Counted from the stretch's first letter, positions 1 to 8,889 are shown. The stretch is 64,000 nt of DNA from CAJCJE01 sp036494465 (GCA_036494465.1 DASXOJ010000008.1:1-64000), one strand, 5' to 3'. Notes: a model not told the origin generated them from the sequence alone. Numbers and translations are program-made.

Positions 1-175
1 AGTTCTCCAACTTCACCAGCCGCAGCAACAGGCGCATGTCCGCGTCGAGCGATTGACCGTCGTCGCGGATCGGTGGCCCGGCGAGCAGCGCGCGGACCGG
101 TTTGGGCAGCGCGTACAGGCCGCGCACCACGCCCACCAGCCACGAAGGCGGAATCTGATCGAGCAGCGACGCCAT
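1..175 (-). CDS. Alpha/beta-hydrolase (esterase) N-terminus, partial
   Basis: Only the first 58 codons are inside the window; the gene runs off the left edge. The ATG (complement of 173-175) is preceded by a strong GGAGGAGG ribosome site. The peptide contains the segment AGPPIRDDGQSLDADMRLLL. The pattern GPP-x-x-x-DGQ-x-LD followed by leucine-rich residues is typical of the N-terminal cap of HSL/LipH-type esterases, which sits before the catalytic domain. The HGG and GxSxG motifs would lie outside the window, so activity cannot be judged. The gene is divergent from the FMN reductase gene; the 146-bp gap holds a short inverted repeat (CTCCAG/CTGGAG, 232-247). The family call is by resemblance. 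Confidence 0.6.
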   Translation of the reverse strand, partial: MASLLDQIPPSWLVGVVRGLYALPKPVRALLAGPPIRDDGQSLDADMRLLLRLVKLEN

Positions 176-321
176 CGAACCTCCTCCAGCTGTGGTCAGC
201 CTCATATTACTGTCGAGTACACCACATTGATCTCCAGCAAACTGGAGGTCGTAGCGTGGCGTGAAGTGAACCCGGCTCGCGGCTGCCCAAAACGGGTGCC
301 GCGATGGAAGGATTGGAAACT

Positions 322-888
322 ATGACGGTGACCGTGGTGGGCATTGGCGGATCGCTACGCGCGGACTCGCAATCCGAACGCGCGCTGCGCATCGTCCTGG
401 CCGGTGCCGAAGAAGCAGGAGCCAAGACCATCGCGTTCAGCGGCGAAGACCTGGTCCTGCCCTTCTACGACCCGGCCATCGCCGACCGCCCCGCCAACGC
501 GTTACGGCTCATCGACGAACTGCGCAGCGCCGACGGCGTCGTGATCGTCTCGCCCGGTTATCACGGCACCGTGTCCGGCCTGGTCAAGAACGCCCTCGAC
601 TACCTGGAAGACCTGCGCGAGGAAGACCTCCCGTACCTGGACGGCCGCGCCGTCGGCTGTGTGAGCGTCGCGTTCGGCTGGCAGGCCGCGGTCACCACGC
701 TCACCGCGCTGCGCTCCATCGTGCACGCGCTGCGCGGCTGGCCGACCCCGCTCGGCGCCGCCGTCAACACCGCCGTCGTCACCTTCGACGCCGACGGCGG
801 CTGCTCCGACCCGAAGGTCGCCGCCAACCTGCGCACCATCGGCACCCAGGTCGTCGAGTTCGCGAACGCCCACAACAACCAGGGGTGA
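322..888 (+). CDS. NADPH-dependent FMN reductase family protein
   Basis: A 188-residue flavodoxin-fold protein. It opens with a beta strand and the phosphate-binding loop GIGGSLRADSQSER, and has the family segment SPGYHGTVSGLVKNALDY about 85 residues in; this is the FMN-binding signature of the NADPH-dependent FMN reductase (SsuE/azoreductase-like) family. The expected role is reduction of FMN or quinone-like acceptors with NAD(P)H in the cytoplasm. I chose the ATG at 322 because GGAAGGA lies 9 bases upstream; an in-frame ATG at 304 has no ribosome site. It is divergent from the esterase and 83 bp upstream of ohr, so a link to redox stress is possible. The physiological acceptor is unknown. 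Confidence 0.85.
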   Translation: MTVTVVGIGGSLRADSQSERALRIVLAGAEEAGAKTIAFSGEDLVLPFYDPAIADRPANALRLIDELRSADGVVIVSPGYHGTVSGLVKNALDYLEDLREEDLPYLDGRAVGCVSVAFGWQAAVTTLTALRSIVHALRGWPTPLGAAVNTAVVTFDADGGCSDPKVAANLRTIGTQVVEFANAHNNQG

Positions 889-971
889 CCTCTCCCACCC
901 CGGGACTTCCCCCGGCATGCGCCGCGTTGCACCAGGTAACAGACGATTCCAGTACGTGAGGGAGTACGGCC

Positions 972-1406
972 ATGACCCAGCTCAAGGTGGTGTACACCGC
1001 CGAAGCAACCGCGATCGGTGACGGTCGCAACGGCGAGGTGCACTCCTCGGACGGCGTGATCGACGAGAAGTTGTCGATCCCCACCGAGATGGGCGGCCCC
1101 GGCGGTCTGCACACCAACCCGGAGCAGTTGTTCGCCTCCGGCTATGCCGCCTGCTTCCACAGCGCGCTGCGCGTCGTCGCGGGCCGCGAACACATCAAGC
1201 TCGGCGAGGACACCGAAATCAACGCCAAGGTCAGCATCGGCCCGAACGAGAACGGCGGCTTCGAACTGTCCGTCGTGCTCGACGCCAAGCTCCCGGGCGT
1301 CGACAAGGCCAAGGCCGACGACCTCATCGCCAAGGCCCACCAGGTCTGCCCGTACTCCAACGCGACCCGGGGCAACATCGAGGTGGCGCTGAACACGACC
1401 GTCTGA
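972..1406 (+). CDS. ohr: Organic hydroperoxide resistance protein Ohr (OsmC family)
   Basis: A 144-residue OsmC/Ohr protein, the usual length for Ohr. It reduces organic and lipid hydroperoxides in the cytoplasm with a two-cysteine thiol mechanism. Both cysteines are visible: C61 in AACFHSAL and C126 in VCPYSNATRGN, with the family segment NPEQLFASGYAACF around the first. The N-terminal YTAEATAIGDGRNGEVHSSDG is characteristic of Ohr rather than OsmC. A GGGAG ribosome site lies just upstream of the ATG. In many bacteria a MarR regulator (OhrR) is adjacent; none is present here. A strong bidirectional hairpin follows the stop. Confidence 0.95.
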   Translation: MTQLKVVYTAEATAIGDGRNGEVHSSDGVIDEKLSIPTEMGGPGGLHTNPEQLFASGYAACFHSALRVVAGREHIKLGEDTEINAKVSIGPNENGGFELSVVLDAKLPGVDKAKADDLIAKAHQVCPYSNATRGNIEVALNTTV

Positions 1407-1426
1407 GAACTTCGCTCCCACCACAC

Positions 1427-1466
1427 GATTCGGGGACGACCGCGCGGAAGCGGCCGTCCCCGAATC
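1427..1466. terminator. Bidirectional hairpin terminator between ohr and S9 peptidase
   Basis: A 12-bp perfect stem (GATTCGGGGACG, 1427-1438, with 1455-1466) encloses a GC-rich loop that can itself pair. It sits exactly between two convergent genes and no T-tract follows, typical of high-GC actinobacterial terminators. Confidence 0.75.
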
Positions 1467-1470
1467 ACGT

Positions 1471-3294
1471 TCAGCGCATACCCAGGCGCCGCAACACGAA
1501 TTCGACCGAAGCCGCCGCCTGCCGCATGGTCTCAGCGATGACAAGGGACCCGTGCCCCGCGTCGAACCGGTACACCTCGTACGGCAGCGACAACTCGGTC
1601 AGCTTGCCCAGATAGTTGTTGATCTGCCGAATAGGGCATCGAGGATCGTTCTCGCCCGCCAGCACCAACACCGGTGCGCGCACCTTGTCGATGTAGGTGA
1701 TCGGCGAGCACTCCCGGTACAGGTCGCCGACTTCCTCCGGCGAACCGCCGAACAGCGCCCGGTCGAAGTCGCGCAACGGCTCCATCTCGTCTTCGTACGC
1801 GGCAACGTAATCCGCGACCGGCACCGCGGCCACACCCGCCGCCCACCGCTCCGGCTGCGTACCCAAGGCCAGCAACGTCAGATAACCGCCCCAAGACCCG
1901 CCCTCGACGACCGACCGAGCGGGATCAGCAAGACCAGTCTCGACGGCCCAGTCGTGCACGGCAGCCACATCGGCCAACTCGGTCAAACCCGGACGTCCCT
2001 CGATGGCATCCCGCCAAGCCGACCCATACCCGGTAGAACCCCGGTAGTTGACCTCGACCACGGTGAATCCGGCGTCCACCCACACCGCGCGCCACGCGGA
2101 GAAGCGATCCTCGTCGGCAGCGTGCGGACCACCGTGCACGCTGAACACCACCGGCTGCGGCCCGTCGCCCGCGTTCTCGGGCCTGGCGACCAGCGCATGG
2201 ATGTCGCCACCCGGCCCCGGCACGAAAACATCGCTCAACCGCACCGAATTCGGCGCCTTCGGCCCAGCGGGCTCCAACAACACCCGATCCGTGCCATCCG
2301 CCGCCAGCGACCGGATCACCGACGGCTGCGCCCCCGAAGACCACGAATACTCGATCGCCCCATCCGGCCGCACCGAAGCCCCGCCGATCGTGCCCGCCGG
2401 AGTGTCCACAGCAGACAAGACGCCGGTTGCGAAATCGTAGCGGTGCAACGTGTCCCGAGCCTGATAAGTGTGCACGACCAGCAACGCGGACGCGTCCGGA
2501 TACCAGTCCGCGCTCACCTCACCCGGCAACCCGAGATCAATCTCCGACTCCGTGCCCGCCAGCACATCCCACACCAACAGCTCGGACTTGCCACGCCGCT
2601 CATGCCCCACCAGCAACCGGCCATCCCCAGCCACCGGCGAGAAACCAAGAGCGTCGAGCCCCTTACCGGCCCCGTCCCACCTCTCCGCGACAACGTGCCC
2701 ATCCGTCGTGCCCAACACCCGCAACGCCGGGTGCCGGCTGTCGCCATGCTCGGAATGCGAGATCGCCAGCAACTCCTCATCGCGTGACAACGACCCGACC
2801 CCGGCATCGTGCTTGCTCGAATAGACGACCTCGGCAGGCCGATCCGCCCCGCTCAACCAGATCGTCGTCCCGTCATCGGTCGCCACCCCAACTGCCGTGA
2901 CCCGATGCCCGATCTCCAATCCCGCCGGATACCCCGCATGCGTCCCCGGCGTGGCGGGCTCGGTCGGGCCCTTCCCGAACGGCTCCCGAAGCCACGACCC
3001 GAACTCGTCCCCGCCCGTGTCGTCGAACCACCAGATGTACTGACCATCAGGGCTGATCGTGCCGTGCGAGGTGCCCTCAGCCCGTTTGGTGACCTGCCGA
3101 TGCTCGTCGGTCGCGCGATCCCAGGCGTAGATCTCCCACACCCCACTGGAGTTGGAGAGATAGACGTTGCGGTCAGGAGCGTCCAACTGCCAGGAGGGCA
3201 GCGCGATCCGGAAGGCCGTGAAGCGAGCCCGCCACTGCCCTTCAAGCACGGGATCCGAGAAGAGCGGGTTAGGCGTGTGGGTGTCTGAAGTCAC
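1471..3294 (-). CDS. S9 family peptidase (prolyl oligopeptidase / acylaminoacyl-peptidase type)
   Basis: A 607-residue cytosolic serine peptidase. The first ~340 residues form a beta-propeller (repeats such as ISPDGQYIWWFDD and SNSSGVWEIYAWD). The C-terminal alpha/beta-hydrolase domain carries the triad: S467 in GGSWGGYLT, an aspartate in LAGENDPRCPI and the histidine in FDAGHGS. Members cleave short peptides or N-acylated amino acids from oligopeptides; the propeller excludes folded proteins. No signal peptide is seen. The start is GTG at 3294. The gene is convergent with ohr and ends only 4 bp after the shared terminator. Confidence 0.9.
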   Translation of the reverse strand: MTSDTHTPNPLFSDPVLEGQWRARFTAFRIALPSWQLDAPDRNVYLSNSSGVWEIYAWDRATDEHRQVTKRAEGTSHGTISPDGQYIWWFDDTGGDEFGSWLREPFGKGPTEPATPGTHAGYPAGLEIGHRVTAVGVATDDGTTIWLSGADRPAEVVYSSKHDAGVGSLSRDEELLAISHSEHGDSRHPALRVLGTTDGHVVAERWDGAGKGLDALGFSPVAGDGRLLVGHERRGKSELLVWDVLAGTESEIDLGLPGEVSADWYPDASALLVVHTYQARDTLHRYDFATGVLSAVDTPAGTIGGASVRPDGAIEYSWSSGAQPSVIRSLAADGTDRVLLEPAGPKAPNSVRLSDVFVPGPGGDIHALVARPENAGDGPQPVVFSVHGGPHAADEDRFSAWRAVWVDAGFTVVEVNYRGSTGYGSAWRDAIEGRPGLTELADVAAVHDWAVETGLADPARSVVEGGSWGGYLTLLALGTQPERWAAGVAAVPVADYVAAYEDEMEPLRDFDRALFGGSPEEVGDLYRECSPITYIDKVRAPVLVLAGENDPRCPIRQINNYLGKLTELSLPYEVYRFDAGHGSLVIAETMRQAAASVEFVLRRLGMR

Positions 3295-3376
3295 CTACGA
3301 GAGTTTGCCACCGGCGACGCCGAAGGCGAGCAGACCCGAGGGGGTCCGGGGGAGCGGAGCTCCCTCCGGCTGGGGT

Positions 3377-3395
3377 CTGGGGGCTCGGCCCCCAG
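3377..3395 (-). terminator. Hairpin downstream of tRNA-Pro
   Basis: CTGGGGGC, a TCG triloop, then GCCCCCAG: an 8-bp perfect GC stem, 57 bases past the tRNA 3' end on the minus strand. It probably acts with the longer hairpin at 3408-3445. Confidence 0.5.
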
Positions 3396-3407
3396 AAACG
3401 ACGACGA

Positions 3408-3445
3408 CCGGTATGCCGTTCGCGCTTTCCGCGAACACATACCGG
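3408..3445 (-). terminator. Long interrupted hairpin immediately after tRNA-Pro
   Basis: Arms CCGGTATG + GTTCGCG (3408-3424) and CGCGAAC + CATACCGG (3430-3445) pair over 15 positions with one small internal bulge and a CTTTC loop. It begins 6 bases after the encoded CCA. It is a likely terminator or 3' trailer structure of the tRNA transcript. Confidence 0.55.
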
Positions 3446-3450
3446 CCGTA

Positions 3451-3528
<78 letters not shown>

Positions 3529-3550
3529 GTCTTGGTGACCGAGGAGAAGT

Positions 3551-4504
3551 CTAGCGGATGTCGATGTCGGCTCCGAATCGGGCCGAGCTTGTTTGCTCGG
3601 GGTCGGGTGCCTCGACGGTCGCCGGGCGCGGGACGAGGGTCAGCAGGCTGGCTTCCGGGGGGCAGGCGAAGCGTACGGGGGCGTAGGGGGAGGTGCCCAG
3701 ACCTGCGGAAACGTGCAGCCACATGTGGGCGCCCCAGCGGGAGGCGCCGCGGGCGCGGGAGCGGTCGAGGGCGCAGTTGGTGACGAGGGCGCCGTAGCCG
3801 GGGAGGCGGAGTTGGCCGCCGTGTGTGTGTCCGGCGAGGACGAGGTCGTAACCGTCACCCGCAAAGGCGTCCAGGACGCGAGGTTCGGGCGAGTGGGTCA
3901 CGCCGAGGCGGAGGGTGGCGGGCGCGGGGCGGCCGGCGATTTCGGCGTAGCGGTCGCGGCGCAGGTGCGGGTCGTCGATGCCCGCGGCGATGATCTGCTG
4001 GCCTGCGACGGTGAGGCCGGTGCGCACGTGGGTGAGGTTGTGCCAGCCGCGTTCGACCAGGGCGGCGCGCAGGTCCTGCCAGGGCAGCGGGGTGCCGTGG
4101 ATGCGCTTTTTGCTCTTGGTCAGGTAGCGGACGGGGTTCTTGGGTTTGGGCGCGTAATAGTCGTTGCTGCCGAAAACGAACACTCCCGGCCTGGTCAGCA
4201 GGGGTTCGAGGGCGCGCAGCACGGCCGGTACGGCGTGCAGGTGGGCGAGGTTGTCGCCGGTGTTCACGACCAGGTCGGGTTCGAGCTTGTCGAGCTCGGC
4301 CACCCAGCGCTGCTTGGACCGCTGGTCGGGCAGCATGTGCAGGTCGGAGATGTGCAGCACCTTGATCGGGCGCGCGTCGGGGGCCAGCACGGGGAGGGTG
4401 GCCTTGCGCAGCGTCCAGTGCCGTCGTTCGATCCCAGCCGAGTAGGCGATGGTCGCCGCTCCCAGGGCGGTCGTGCCGACGGCGATTTTGGCCAACGTGT
4501 TCAC
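3551..4504 (-). CDS. Membrane-anchored calcineurin-like metallophosphoesterase
   Basis: A 317-residue protein with one N-terminal hydrophobic segment (residues ~5-25) followed by a metallophosphoesterase domain. The metal-ligand motifs are in order: DLH in HISDLHMLPD, GDN in VVNTGDN, a GNHD-like GSND, and GHTHGGQLRLPGYG near the C-terminus. Such enzymes hydrolyse phosphoesters with two divalent metals; membrane-bound YkuE-type members act outside the cytoplasm. The neighbour to the left (plus-strand order) is the tRNA, and the PBP gene follows at 6.2 kb. I recall the same metallophosphoesterase beside ponA2 in M. tuberculosis (Rv3683), which supports a cell-envelope context. Substrate unknown. 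Confidence 0.88.
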   Translation of the reverse strand: MNTLAKIAVGTTALGAATIAYSAGIERRHWTLRKATLPVLAPDARPIKVLHISDLHMLPDQRSKQRWVAELDKLEPDLVVNTGDNLAHLHAVPAVLRALEPLLTRPGVFVFGSNDYYAPKPKNPVRYLTKSKKRIHGTPLPWQDLRAALVERGWHNLTHVRTGLTVAGQQIIAAGIDDPHLRRDRYAEIAGRPAPATLRLGVTHSPEPRVLDAFAGDGYDLVLAGHTHGGQLRLPGYGALVTNCALDRSRARGASRWGAHMWLHVSAGLGTSPYAPVRFACPPEASLLTLVPRPATVEAPDPEQTSSARFGADIDIR

Positions 4505-4616
4505 CTCACCAGACTACGGAGGGCGCGGTTGGCTCGGCGTTGGCAGCGTGGTTGGCAGCTTGGTTGGAACCGTCCGCCGGTATTCGGCTTGCTCCGTCCC
4601 GGTAGCGTTGTTTGAC

Positions 4617-5087
4617 ATGGCGGAACTGAAGGCGCAGTTGCGCGCCGACATGACGGCGGCGCTGAAGGCCCGGGACAGTGTGAAACTCGGCACGCTCCGG
4701 ATGGCGCTGGCCGCGATCAACACCGAGGAGGTCGCGGGCAAGAGCGTCCGTGAGCTCTCCGACAACGACGTGCGCAAGGTGCTCGCGCGCGAGGTCCGCA
4801 AGCGCAAGGAGGCCGCCGAGGCCTTCGGCGGCGCGGGTCGCGCCGAACAGGCCGCGAGCGAACTCGCCGAGGCCGAGGTCCTGGACGCGTACCTGCCCGC
4901 GCAGCTCTCCGACGACGAGCTGACCGCCGCCGTCGACGCGGCCGTCGCCGAAGTCACCGAGCAACTGGGCGAGCAGCCCGGCGTCCGCGCGATGGGCCAG
5001 GTCATGAAGGCCGCCAACGCCAAGGTCGCCGGCCGCGCCGAAGGCGGTCGCGTCGCCGCGCTGGTGAAGGCCCGCTTGAACTCCTGA
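4617..5087 (+). CDS. GatB/YqeY domain-containing protein
   Basis: A 156-residue YqeY-like protein. The family outline is clear: MAELKAQLRADMTAALKARD, LRMALAAINTEEV, VLAREVRKRKEAAEAF, LDAYLPAQLSDDEL and a C-terminal GQVMKAANAKVAGRAEGGRV. This is the tRNA-binding tail domain shared with GatB, here alone; a role near tRNA-dependent amidation is inferred from homology only. The ATG at 4617 is chosen because homology begins there and an in-frame ATG at 4449 would overlap the divergent metallophosphoesterase gene. A perfect 18-bp hairpin follows. Confidence 0.92.
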   Translation: MAELKAQLRADMTAALKARDSVKLGTLRMALAAINTEEVAGKSVRELSDNDVRKVLAREVRKRKEAAEAFGGAGRAEQAASELAEAEVLDAYLPAQLSDDELTAAVDAAVAEVTEQLGEQPGVRAMGQVMKAANAKVAGRAEGGRVAALVKARLNS

Positions 5088-5100
5088 TCTCTCGCTGTCT

Positions 5101-5146
5101 CGACCGTTGGCCGGTAGGTCCACTCGGGCCTACCGGCCAACGGTCG
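5101..5146. terminator. Perfect 18-bp hairpin between convergent genes
   Basis: The arm CGACCGTTGGCCGGTAGG (5101-5118) is the exact reverse complement of 5129-5146, with a 10-base loop. It lies between the YqeY gene and the convergent peptidoglycan-binding gene, so it should stop transcription from both sides. Confidence 0.85.
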
Positions 5147-5152
5147 AGCGGA

Positions 5153-5569
5153 TCAGGCCTGTGTGCATCCAACGCCTGTCGCGAAGGCGTCGAGACTGCG
5201 CCAGCTGATGGGACCTACGATGCCGTCCTGGGCAATACCGGCACATGCCTGCATTTCTTCGACCGTGTTCCTGGTCAGATCTCCAAAGACACCATCGATT
5301 GCCAGCGGCTGAGATCCGTGTGCCCAGGCAGTGTTCAACTCGCATTGAAGCTGTTTGACCGCTGTTCCGGTATTGCCGTAGCTGAGCTCGGGCTCCGTGC
5401 TGGTGTATGTGCACACGCCCGGGATAATCACTTGCGGATGAATTCCGACTGAGGCGGCATGCATATCACTGGCGGCGGCAGTACTCGGAATTGAGACAAT
5501 CGCAGAAATAACCGCAGCAGCCGCGACGGTGGCCATGAGAAAGCGCCGATTTCCGAAGAATGACAGCAT
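5153..5569 (-). CDS. Secreted peptidoglycan-binding domain protein
   Basis: A 138-residue protein. Start ATG at 5569 is set by GGAAGGAG about 12 bases upstream. It begins with a signal peptide (MLSFFGNRRFLMATVAAAAV, ending around STAAASD). The rest is one PG_binding_1 domain (PF01471 type): LSYGNTGTAVKQLQCELN, then AIDGVFGDLTRNTVEEMQ and IAQDGIVGPISW. Three or four cysteines (VCTY, LQCEL, QACAG, VGCTQ) suggest disulfides outside the cell. No catalytic domain is fused, so it probably binds wall peptidoglycan as a small accessory protein. Codon use is less GC-biased than its neighbours. A decayed paralog lies divergently at 5.6-6.15 kb. Confidence 0.8.
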   Translation of the reverse strand: MLSFFGNRRFLMATVAAAAVISAIVSIPSTAAASDMHAASVGIHPQVIIPGVCTYTSTEPELSYGNTGTAVKQLQCELNTAWAHGSQPLAIDGVFGDLTRNTVEEMQACAGIAQDGIVGPISWRSLDAFATGVGCTQA

Positions 5570-5610
5570 AAACCTGCAACTCCTTCCCGCTGGGCGCGCA
5601 TGGCGACCAG

Positions 5611-6153
5611 GTGTTTCCGCGCGGGAAGCCCCCTTATTTGGCCTCCGCTCGCAGCCTAGGATGGACCGAGACGAAAGATCTACCGCCATCCGAGGTAGCC
5701 CCGGCGGCGCTGGTAATGTGCCCCCGGTCAAGGCCAATTCTGGAATACACGATTGGCCTCTGCTGGCGAAGACGGTTCTTCTCTACGCTCAGCCGTGCTG
5801 CGTGTGAATCGAGAGCCATTGTGCTCCGTCAGCGGGGGAACCGTCATGACGGTTCCCGGGGGCAAGCAGTAATTTGCTTGCAGTGGGCGCTTGCCTTCGC
5901 GGTAGACCCAGGTCTGCAGAAGGATGGCATCGACGGTCCGCTGACCACGAGGGATGTCAAGCAGTTTCAGAAGAATATCGGTGTCAGCCAGGACGGCATT
6001 GTCGGGCCGAAGACCGGAGACGATGTGTTCTACGACGATGCCGAACTCGGTGTTACCCCCAATTGTTTTCCATATATCCCAACGGATGCCAACTGTCCGG
6101 CACCTGCATGCGCCGTCCATCCGCAAGCGGTGAACGGCAAGACGCACGAATAA
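5611..6153 (+). pseudogene. Peptidoglycan-binding domain remnant lacking a signal peptide
   Basis: The open frame encodes 180 residues, but only the part from about 5845 onward looks like protein. RGQAVICLQWALAF, DGIDGPLTTRDVKQFQK and GVSQDGIVGPKTG form a PG_binding_1 domain, paralogous to the divergent gene at 5153-5569. The upstream part has no signal peptide, no convincing start and a 22-bp perfect palindrome (5836-5857), so the 5' end appears lost or replaced. The cysteine-rich C-terminus (PNCFPY, ANCPAPACAV) suggests an originally exported protein. It could still be expressed from an unrecognised start. Confidence 0.45.
5836..5857. repeat. 22-bp perfect palindrome
   Basis: GGGAACCGTCA is followed directly by TGACGGTTCCC with no spacer. 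It lies at the boundary between non-coding-looking sequence and the recognisable domain of the remnant gene. It could be a dimeric regulator site or a cruciform. Confidence 0.6.
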
Positions 6154-6169
6154 AGCTCCAGGGCAACGC

Positions 6170-6206
6170 AGCAGCGGGCCCGACCGAAGTCGGACCCGCC
6201 GCTGCT
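6170..6206. terminator. Hairpin between PG-binding remnant and ponA2
   Basis: AGCAGCGGG + CCGAC pairs with GTCGG + CCGCCGCTGCT, with a 3-base bulge and a CGAA loop. It sits between convergent genes, 8 bp before the PBP stop codon. Confidence 0.6.
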
Positions 6207-6213
6207 ACCTGAG

Positions 6214-8622
6214 TTACTTCCCGGTCGCGCCCGGTGCCAGCGAGGCTGGTGGTTGGGCGTTGGGCGGGGGTGGGGTGACGCCGGTGCTCACCCAGATGGT
6301 GATGGTGGTGCCCGGCGGCTGGTTGCTCTGCGGGCTCTCGCCGATGACGGATCCCTTGGCCGCGGTCGAGTTGAATTCCTTGACCTGGACCTGGTAACCC
6401 GCGCCCTGGAGAGCGTTGGTCGCGTCGGTCTGTTGCATGTTGAACACGAACGGAACGACCGGGCCGTGGTTCTTCGCGTTCTCGAAGGCGGGGTCGGCGT
6501 TCGGGATCGGATCTTCGGGCTGGTCGCCAAGGATCTGTTCGAATGCCTGGAAGAACGTTGGCGCGGCCAGGGAAGCACCGAACGCACGGTTTCCTGAGCA
6601 GTCACCCGAAGATCGGATCAGCCTCGGCGGCGGGCCGACGCAGATCTTGTTCGGCTTGGAACCGTCGGCGAACACGAGCGACGAGGTCGCGTAGTTGTTG
6701 ACGATGGCGATGAAGCCGACCGACTCGTTGTTCTGGGTGGTGCCGGTCTTGGCGGACACCGGCCGGGTCCAACCGTCCCTGGATGCCTCGCCTGCGGCGG
6801 TGCCGCTGGTCGTGGCGCCGGTCATGCCCGCGCGCATCGTGTCGGCTTCGGTCTGCGAGATGACCTGTTCGCAGGGCAGCGTGTTGACCGCGACTGCCTT
6901 TCCGTATCGGTCGGTGATCGAACCGATCGGGTTCGCTTCGCACCAGACGCCGCCGCTGCCGATGGTGGCGGCCATGTTCGCGTGATCGAGCGGGCTGAGC
7001 GGACCGACACCCAGGGTGAAGGACAAGCTGCGCAGGTAGGACTGGATCTGCGGTTCGTTCACCAACGAGTTTTTGACGCTCGGGTCCGGGGTTTTGCCGT
7101 TCTGGTTGGACATCAACGTGTTGCGCATGCCGAGGCGGTAGGCCATGTTCAGCTCGTTCGCCATCCCGTTCTGGAGTTCCAGGCCGACGTAGGCGGTGTT
7201 CGGCGAGTTCGCCAGGGCACCCGCGACCGAGATCGTGGGGGGCGTGTTGTCGTTGTTGCACACGGGGTAGGGCTGGGAACCGTAGCCGACCGAGGGAAAC
7301 GTTGTGCAGCTCGGGTTCTGTAGGACCGTGTTCAGACCGGCGTGGCCCAGCTCCATTCCGGCGGCGGTGGTGATCAGTTTGTAGGTCGAACCACCACCGA
7401 ACGGGTCGGACACCTGGGTCAGCATGTTCGTCTGCTTCTGCGAGTTGTCCGTGCCGGTGCCGTAGTTACGGTTGGCGACCATGGCGAGCACATCGTGGGA
7501 CGTGGTGCCGGGTTTGATCACCACGAAGGTGTTTGCCACGCCAGGTGTATTCGGGTCCACGGCGTCGTTGGCTGCTTGCTTGGCGGCGGCGCTGACGCCC
7601 GGGTCGAGCGTGGTCTTGATGGTGTAGCCGCCGGTGGCCAGCTGGTCCTGGGTGAAACCGGCGCTTTCCAGGTACTGCAACGCGTAGTCGCAGAAGAAGC
7701 CGGTGTCCTGGTTGGTCAGGTTGAGGCAGGTGCTGGAGGGCAGGTTCGGCCCGTTGGCGACGACGCCGAGCGGTTCCTTCGAGTACTTGTCGGCGTCGGC
7801 CTGGCTGATCGAACCGTAGGTGGCCATGGCCTTGAGCACGGCGTTGCGCCGCTGCGTCGCGTGGTCCGGGTGGCCGTACGGGTCATACAGGATCGGGTTG
7901 TTGACCATGCCCGCCAGGAGTGCGGCCTGCGGGATGGTGAGTTTGTCCGGCGATACGCCGAAGTACGCCTGGGCTGCCGCACCGATGCCGAACGGGCCCG
8001 CGCCCTGCCTGCCGAACGGGACGATGTTGAGGTAGCCGGTGAGGATGTCCTGCTTGGACATCGTCTGCGCCAGCTGGATGGCGACCTTGGCTTCCTTGAG
8101 TTTCCGCACCGGGGATGCGGCGATGTCCGCCTGTTGCGCGGCTTTGGACTGCAACACCTGCGCGTGCGTTGCGCCGACGGGGGCGCGGTCGACGATGTAT
8201 TCCAGGTAGTTCTTGACGTACTGCTGGGTCAGGGTCGACGCGCCCTGGGTGGAGCCGCCGGAGGAGTCGTGTATCGCGGCGCGGATGGTGCCCTGCACGT
8301 CGATGCCGGACTCCTGGAAGAAGCGGTGGTCCTCGATGTCGACGATGGCCGCTTGCATGTTCGGCGAGATCTGGTTGAACGAGACCGGGAGCCGGTACTG
8401 CTGGAACAGTTCCGCGATCGGTGCGCCGGTGCTGTCCTCGATGGTGGTGACCAGTGGCACCTGGCTGACGGCGAGCTGGCTGGAGATGCTGTCCACCGAG
8501 TCGCTGATCTGGTTGGAGAGCGACCCCACCCCGATCGCCATCGGTGACAGGATGCCTGCCAGCAACACACCCGCCAAAGCGCACAAACCGATCATTCTGA
8601 GCAAACCTACGGGAACTCGCAC
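6214..8622 (-). CDS. ponA2: Class A penicillin-binding protein with PASTA domain (PonA2-like)
   Basis: An 802-residue bifunctional peptidoglycan synthase. Order: N-terminal membrane anchor (residues ~8-33), GT51 glycosyltransferase (EDHRFF, then GASTLTQQYVKNY), transpeptidase (SxxK as GGGSTYKLIT, SxN as ANSPNTAYV, KTG as SAKTGTTQNN), then one PASTA domain (about 700-780) and a proline-rich tail. It polymerises glycan strands and crosslinks stem peptides outside the membrane; PASTA binds muropeptides or beta-lactams. It is divergent from a WhiB gene, as I recall for ponA2/whiB4 in mycobacteria. The GTG start at 8622 is the family-consistent one. Confidence 0.95.
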   Translation of the reverse strand: MRVPVGLLRMIGLCALAGVLLAGILSPMAIGVGSLSNQISDSVDSISSQLAVSQVPLVTTIEDSTGAPIAELFQQYRLPVSFNQISPNMQAAIVDIEDHRFFQESGIDVQGTIRAAIHDSSGGSTQGASTLTQQYVKNYLEYIVDRAPVGATHAQVLQSKAAQQADIAASPVRKLKEAKVAIQLAQTMSKQDILTGYLNIVPFGRQGAGPFGIGAAAQAYFGVSPDKLTIPQAALLAGMVNNPILYDPYGHPDHATQRRNAVLKAMATYGSISQADADKYSKEPLGVVANGPNLPSSTCLNLTNQDTGFFCDYALQYLESAGFTQDQLATGGYTIKTTLDPGVSAAAKQAANDAVDPNTPGVANTFVVIKPGTTSHDVLAMVANRNYGTGTDNSQKQTNMLTQVSDPFGGGSTYKLITTAAGMELGHAGLNTVLQNPSCTTFPSVGYGSQPYPVCNNDNTPPTISVAGALANSPNTAYVGLELQNGMANELNMAYRLGMRNTLMSNQNGKTPDPSVKNSLVNEPQIQSYLRSLSFTLGVGPLSPLDHANMAATIGSGGVWCEANPIGSITDRYGKAVAVNTLPCEQVISQTEADTMRAGMTGATTSGTAAGEASRDGWTRPVSAKTGTTQNNESVGFIAIVNNYATSSLVFADGSKPNKICVGPPPRLIRSSGDCSGNRAFGASLAAPTFFQAFEQILGDQPEDPIPNADPAFENAKNHGPVVPFVFNMQQTDATNALQGAGYQVQVKEFNSTAAKGSVIGESPQSNQPPGTTITIWVSTGVTPPPPNAQPPASLAPGATGK

Positions 8623-8889
8623 CCGCCCAGACTACGCGGAGTGCAGTAAGACACGTGTTGTCACCGTGTCCCACGGGAGCCGTTCTGGGCGCGCTGTCAA
8701 GACCCAGTTAGTCGCCCGGCAGATAACAGCTCGATATCCCGGTGTTGGCAGTGGAACCAATCGCCTCTACAGTCCGTCAACGTCTGACGACAGCAGCAGA
8801 TAGGCAGACCAGTCAGGAGGTCAGCCTATGCGATCCGCCACTAGGGGGTGGCGGGTTTGAGTCGAAATGACGCTAGGAGCAGGGGGAAC

